Origin: an uncultured Burkholderiales bacterium
GTDB taxonomy: Bacteria; Pseudomonadota; Gammaproteobacteria; Burkholderiales; Burkholderiaceae_E
DNA length: 7,757 nt
Direction: 5' to 3'
NCBI GenBank assembly: GCA_903923345.1
Contig: CAIXXI010000144.1
Span: 1-7,757, forward strand
The notes beneath the pieces were generated by a model. The model saw only the letters and a program-made list of their open reading frames with translations. It did no database searches and was not told the DNA's origin. Shown here in pieces: positions 5,816-7,757 of the stretch; position 1 is the first letter of the stretch, and each line of letters starts with the position of its first letter. The translations under genes were made by a program, and so were the position numbers.

Positions 5816-6808
5816 ATGACGACACGACGCACCTGGATCCGCGCCGCAGCGCAATCAGTCTGCGGAATCGCCTCGCTGGCGGCAGCGGGCCGGATCAGCG
5901 CGCAATCCGATTGGCCGCGCAAGTCCATCCGACTCGTGGTGCCATTCGCACCCGGTGGCAGCTCCGAGATCGTCGCCCGCTCGGTCGCAGCCGAACTGAC
6001 GAAACAACTCGGACACAGCGTGTTCGTGGAGAACAAGCCGGGTGGCGCCGGAACGGTGGCCATGGCCGAAGTGGCGAAGGCCGACAAGGACGGCCACACC
6101 CTGATTCTCGGGCATGTCGGCACGCTGGCGGTCAACCCCTACATGCTGCCCAGGCAGTCCTACGACGTCGATCGCGACTTCGCACCGATCAGCCTGCTGG
6201 CGCGGGTTCCCAATATGTTTGTCGTGCACCCCTCGGTGCAGGCGGTCGATTTGAAGTCCTTCGTCGCGCTGGCCAGGAGTCGTCCCGGTCAACTGAACTA
6301 CGGATCGGCCGGCAACGGCAGCGCGGGCCATCTGGCGATGGAGTACCTGAAGCTCGTGACCCGCACATTCATCACCCATATCCCGTATCGCGGAACCGGC
6401 CCTCAGCTGATCGACCTTCTGGCTGGCCGCACCGACGCAGCCTCCGCCGGTGCTCCGGCCCTGATGACCCATGTGAAGTCCGGCAAGCTTCGGGTGATTG
6501 CCGTGGGAACTCAGCAGCGCCTGCCGATCCTGCCGGAGGTCGCCACGGTGGCCGAACAGGGCTATCCCGGATTCGAGACCTCGCAGTGGTACGGGCTGCA
6601 GGCGCCTGCGGGCACGCCCGACCCGATCATCCGGCGCCTGGCGGAGGAGTGCGGGCGAGCGCTGAAGGCCTCTGCCGTGACCGAGCGTTTCGCCAACGAT
6701 GCTGCGGTCGGTGTGGGCAACAGCCCAGAGCAGTACGCAGCCTTCATCCGCACCGAACAGAAGCGCTGGAGCGAGGTCGTGCGCCAGGCCGGAATCAAGC
6801 CGGATTGA
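5816..6808 (+). CDS. Bug/TctC-family periplasmic solute receptor
   Basis: This 330-residue receptor is a textbook Bug protein. It starts with a Tat-like leader (M-T-T-R-R-T-W-I-R, R4-R5), a moderately hydrophobic stretch, and likely cleavage near I-S-A-Q (27-30), after which S-D-W-P begins the mature protein. Family marks are I-R-L-V-V-P-F-A-P-G-G (38-48), V-E-N-K-P-G-G-A-G (71-79), L-N-Y-G-S-A-G-N-G-S-A-G-H-L (160-173), I-P-Y-R-G-T-G-P (189-196) and P-A-G-T-P (264-268). These include the loops that line the ligand pocket in known Bug structures. It binds an unknown small carboxylate or related solute in the periplasm. The ATG at 5816 has AGGAA at 5801-5805, 10 nt upstream. It is divergent from the TetR gene, which probably regulates it. 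No membrane subunits (TctA/TctB) are adjacent, so it is an orphan receptor, as is common in Burkholderiales. Confidence 0.96.
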   Translation: MTTRRTWIRAAAQSVCGIASLAAAGRISAQSDWPRKSIRLVVPFAPGGSSEIVARSVAAELTKQLGHSVFVENKPGGAGTVAMAEVAKADKDGHTLILGHVGTLAVNPYMLPRQSYDVDRDFAPISLLARVPNMFVVHPSVQAVDLKSFVALARSRPGQLNYGSAGNGSAGHLAMEYLKLVTRTFITHIPYRGTGPQLIDLLAGRTDAASAGAPALMTHVKSGKLRVIAVGTQQRLPILPEVATVAEQGYPGFETSQWYGLQAPAGTPDPIIRRLAEECGRALKASAVTERFANDAAVGVGNSPEQYAAFIRTEQKRWSEVVRQAGIKPD

Positions 6809-6823
6809 GCGGCCAGTCCGGCT
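6798..6823. terminator. Stem-loop over the stops of convergent bug and sixA
   Basis: AGCCGGA (6798-6804) pairs exactly with TCCGGCT (6817-6823) across a 12-nt loop. The Bug stop (TGA 6806-6808) is in the loop, and the sixA stop (complement of 6822-6824) overlaps the right arm. The two genes are only 13 bp apart. There is no T-run. A possible shared terminator, but a 7-bp stem with a long loop is modest. Confidence 0.4.
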
Positions 6824-7283
6824 ATCGCAACAGATCAGGCGACAGCGATGCGATCACCCGAACCTCCGGGTCTTCGGGCGTACCTCGCGGACTGAACCAC
6901 CAGAAGGCGCCTTTTCGCATCTGCCAGGGCTGGGGCTGGCCGGTGAGCAGCAGTGCAGCCGCCTCGCCGATCCAGGGCTGATGACCCACGATCACCAGCA
7001 CCCCGCTGCGTGAATCGGGCCAGGCGGCAAACTCGATCACCTCGTCGGCACTGGCCTGCGGACCGATCCGGTCAGACACTTCGAACGAACGCCCCATCGC
7101 CTCGGCGGTCTGGCGGGTGCGCCGGGTCGGGCTGCTCACCACGGTGACATCGTTCGAACCGAGGCGCTTGTTCAGCCAGCCGGCGACCCGCGCCGCATCG
7201 GCCTGACCGCGTGAGGTCAGACGACGCGCCGCATCGGGTATGCCGTCTTCAGCCTGTGCATGCCGCCAGAGAATCAGGTCCAT
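6822..7283 (-). CDS. sixA: SixA-type phosphohistidine phosphatase
   Basis: The 153-residue product belongs to the small histidine-phosphatase group of SixA, which removes phosphate from histidine in proteins (in E. coli, HPt domains such as that of ArcB, and the NPr protein of the nitrogen phosphotransferase system). The N-terminus M-D-L-I-L-W-R-H-A-Q-A-E carries the catalytic R7-H8-A9 motif. S-S-P-T-R-R-T-R-Q-T-A (50-60) supplies the conserved arginines of the pocket, and V-G-H-Q-P (99-103) contains the second catalytic histidine. Size is close to E. coli SixA. The ATG at 7283 is chosen because the family motif begins at once and GGGAGTGA lies 7 nt upstream. An in-frame TTG at 7319 would add 12 unrelated residues and overlap the upstream gene. 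It follows the benE-like gene by 32 bp on the same strand. Its target protein is unknown. Confidence 0.88.
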   Translation of the reverse strand: MDLILWRHAQAEDGIPDAARRLTSRGQADAARVAGWLNKRLGSNDVTVVSSPTRRTRQTAEAMGRSFEVSDRIGPQASADEVIEFAAWPDSRSGVLVIVGHQPWIGEAAALLLTGQPQPWQMRKGAFWWFSPRGTPEDPEVRVIASLSPDLLR

Positions 7284-7315
7284 CAGCGTGTCACTCCCAT
7301 CCGATTGTCTTGCAT

Positions 7316-7757
7316 TCAACGATCAGGCTCGCGCCAGGCCAGCAGGGTCGCCGCGCCCAACAGCACCCCCCAGAATGCCGAGCCGATACCCCACAGTGTC
7401 AGGCCGGAAGCCGTGACCAGAAACGTGACCAGCGCCGCGTCGCGCTGTGATTCAAGCTGCAGCGATGCATGCAAGGCCCGCCCGATGGTGGGCAACAGCG
7501 CCAGCCCGGCAATCGTGACGATCAGCTCTCGAGGCATCGCAGCAAACACTGCGGCCAGTGGCACCGCACAGACACCGACCACCAGGTAGAGCACACCGGC
7601 TGCCGCGGCCGCGAGCCACCGCTTTGCCGGATCGGGATGGGCCTGCGGCACCATGCACAGCGCTGCGGTGATCGCAGCCAGGTTCAGTGCAAACACCCCG
7701 AACGGCGCCATCACCAGCGTGACCAGGCCGACCACGGTCAGCAGCTTGGAGATCGGC
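7316..7757 (-). CDS. benE: BenE-family benzoate/proton symporter, C-terminal part
   Basis: The frame is open to the right edge, so the N-terminal part lies outside the window; 146 residues are visible, ending at the TGA at 7316-7318. The sequence is strongly hydrophobic, with about four membrane segments. Its most telling stretch is A-P-F-G-V-F-A-L-N-L-A-A-I-T-A-A (visible residues 17-32), followed by A-H-P-D-P-A-K-R-W, which matches the conserved late region of BenE inner-membrane carriers thought to import benzoate with protons. The protein ends W-R-E-P-D-R. An internal GTG at 7735 is not a likely start because coding continues upstream in the same frame (P-I-S-K-L-L-T). No benzoate degradation genes are visible here, so substrate is inferred from family only. 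It may be co-transcribed with sixA, 32 bp downstream. Confidence 0.85.
   Translation of the reverse strand, partial: PISKLLTVVGLVTLVMAPFGVFALNLAAITAALCMVPQAHPDPAKRWLAAAAAGVLYLVVGVCAVPLAAVFAAMPRELIVTIAGLALLPTIGRALHASLQLESQRDAALVTFLVTASGLTLWGIGSAFWGVLLGAATLLAWREPDR

Noticed and set aside
5911..6981. A 356-codon plus-strand frame, longer than the Bug gene it overlaps
   Set aside because: It is an out-of-frame reading of the Bug gene that runs on into the sixA antisense strand. Arginine-rich and low in hydrophobic residues, with no family motif.
7284..7319. Extended TTG start for sixA overlapping the end of the benE-like gene
   Set aside because: The extra 12 residues are unlike the family, whose catalytic motif starts right after the ATG at 7283, and a good ribosome-binding site precedes that ATG.

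Overview
The window reads as GC-rich proteobacterial chromosome, most likely a betaproteobacterium of the order Burkholderiales. The pointers are two separate Bug-type (TctC-like) periplasmic solute receptors with Tat-like leaders, a family hugely expanded in that order, plus strong G/C preference at third codon positions. This assignment is an inference; there is no rRNA or other phylogenetic marker in the window. There are nine identifiable genes plus the last 24 codons of an unidentified one. No tRNA, rRNA, insertion sequence, CRISPR array or phage gene was seen.

Layout. (a) 1-75: tail of a plus-strand gene, then a hairpin (92-118), then a minus-strand NADPH:quinone oxidoreductase-like MDR enzyme (148-1122). 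(b) A 126-bp divergent promoter region (1123-1248) separates it from a plus-strand run that is probably one operon: nitronate monooxygenase (1249-2229), a Bug receptor (2291-3286) and an M20-family amidohydrolase of the hippurate/IAA-amino acid hydrolase type (3357-4544). (c) A strong hairpin (4554-4587) lies at the convergent junction with a minus-strand META/HslJ-like envelope protein (4572-5009), preceded by a minus-strand TetR-type regulator (5090-5713). (d) A 102-bp AT-rich divergent region (5714-5815), with a palindrome suited to TetR binding, separates the regulator from a second plus-strand Bug receptor (5816-6808). (e) Another hairpin covers the convergent junction with a minus-strand SixA-like phosphohistidine phosphatase (6822-7283), which lies 32 bp downstream of the C-terminal half of a BenE-like benzoate/proton symporter that runs off the right edge (7316-7757).

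How the genes may work together. The NMO-Bug-M20 run fits a small catabolic module: periplasmic capture of a carboxylate or N-acyl compound, amide hydrolysis in the cytoplasm, and a flavoenzyme for nitronate detoxification. The substrate cannot be read from sequence. The TetR/Bug divergent pair fits local control of an orphan receptor. Neither Bug gene has TctA/TctB membrane partners in the window, so both are orphan receptors here.

The window is mostly ordinary metabolic and transport chromosome. The observations most worth checking are a perfect 20-bp palindrome inside the TetR gene, the candidate operator between TetR and the second Bug gene, and the hairpins at all three convergent junctions. 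I see no evidence of a new biological system.
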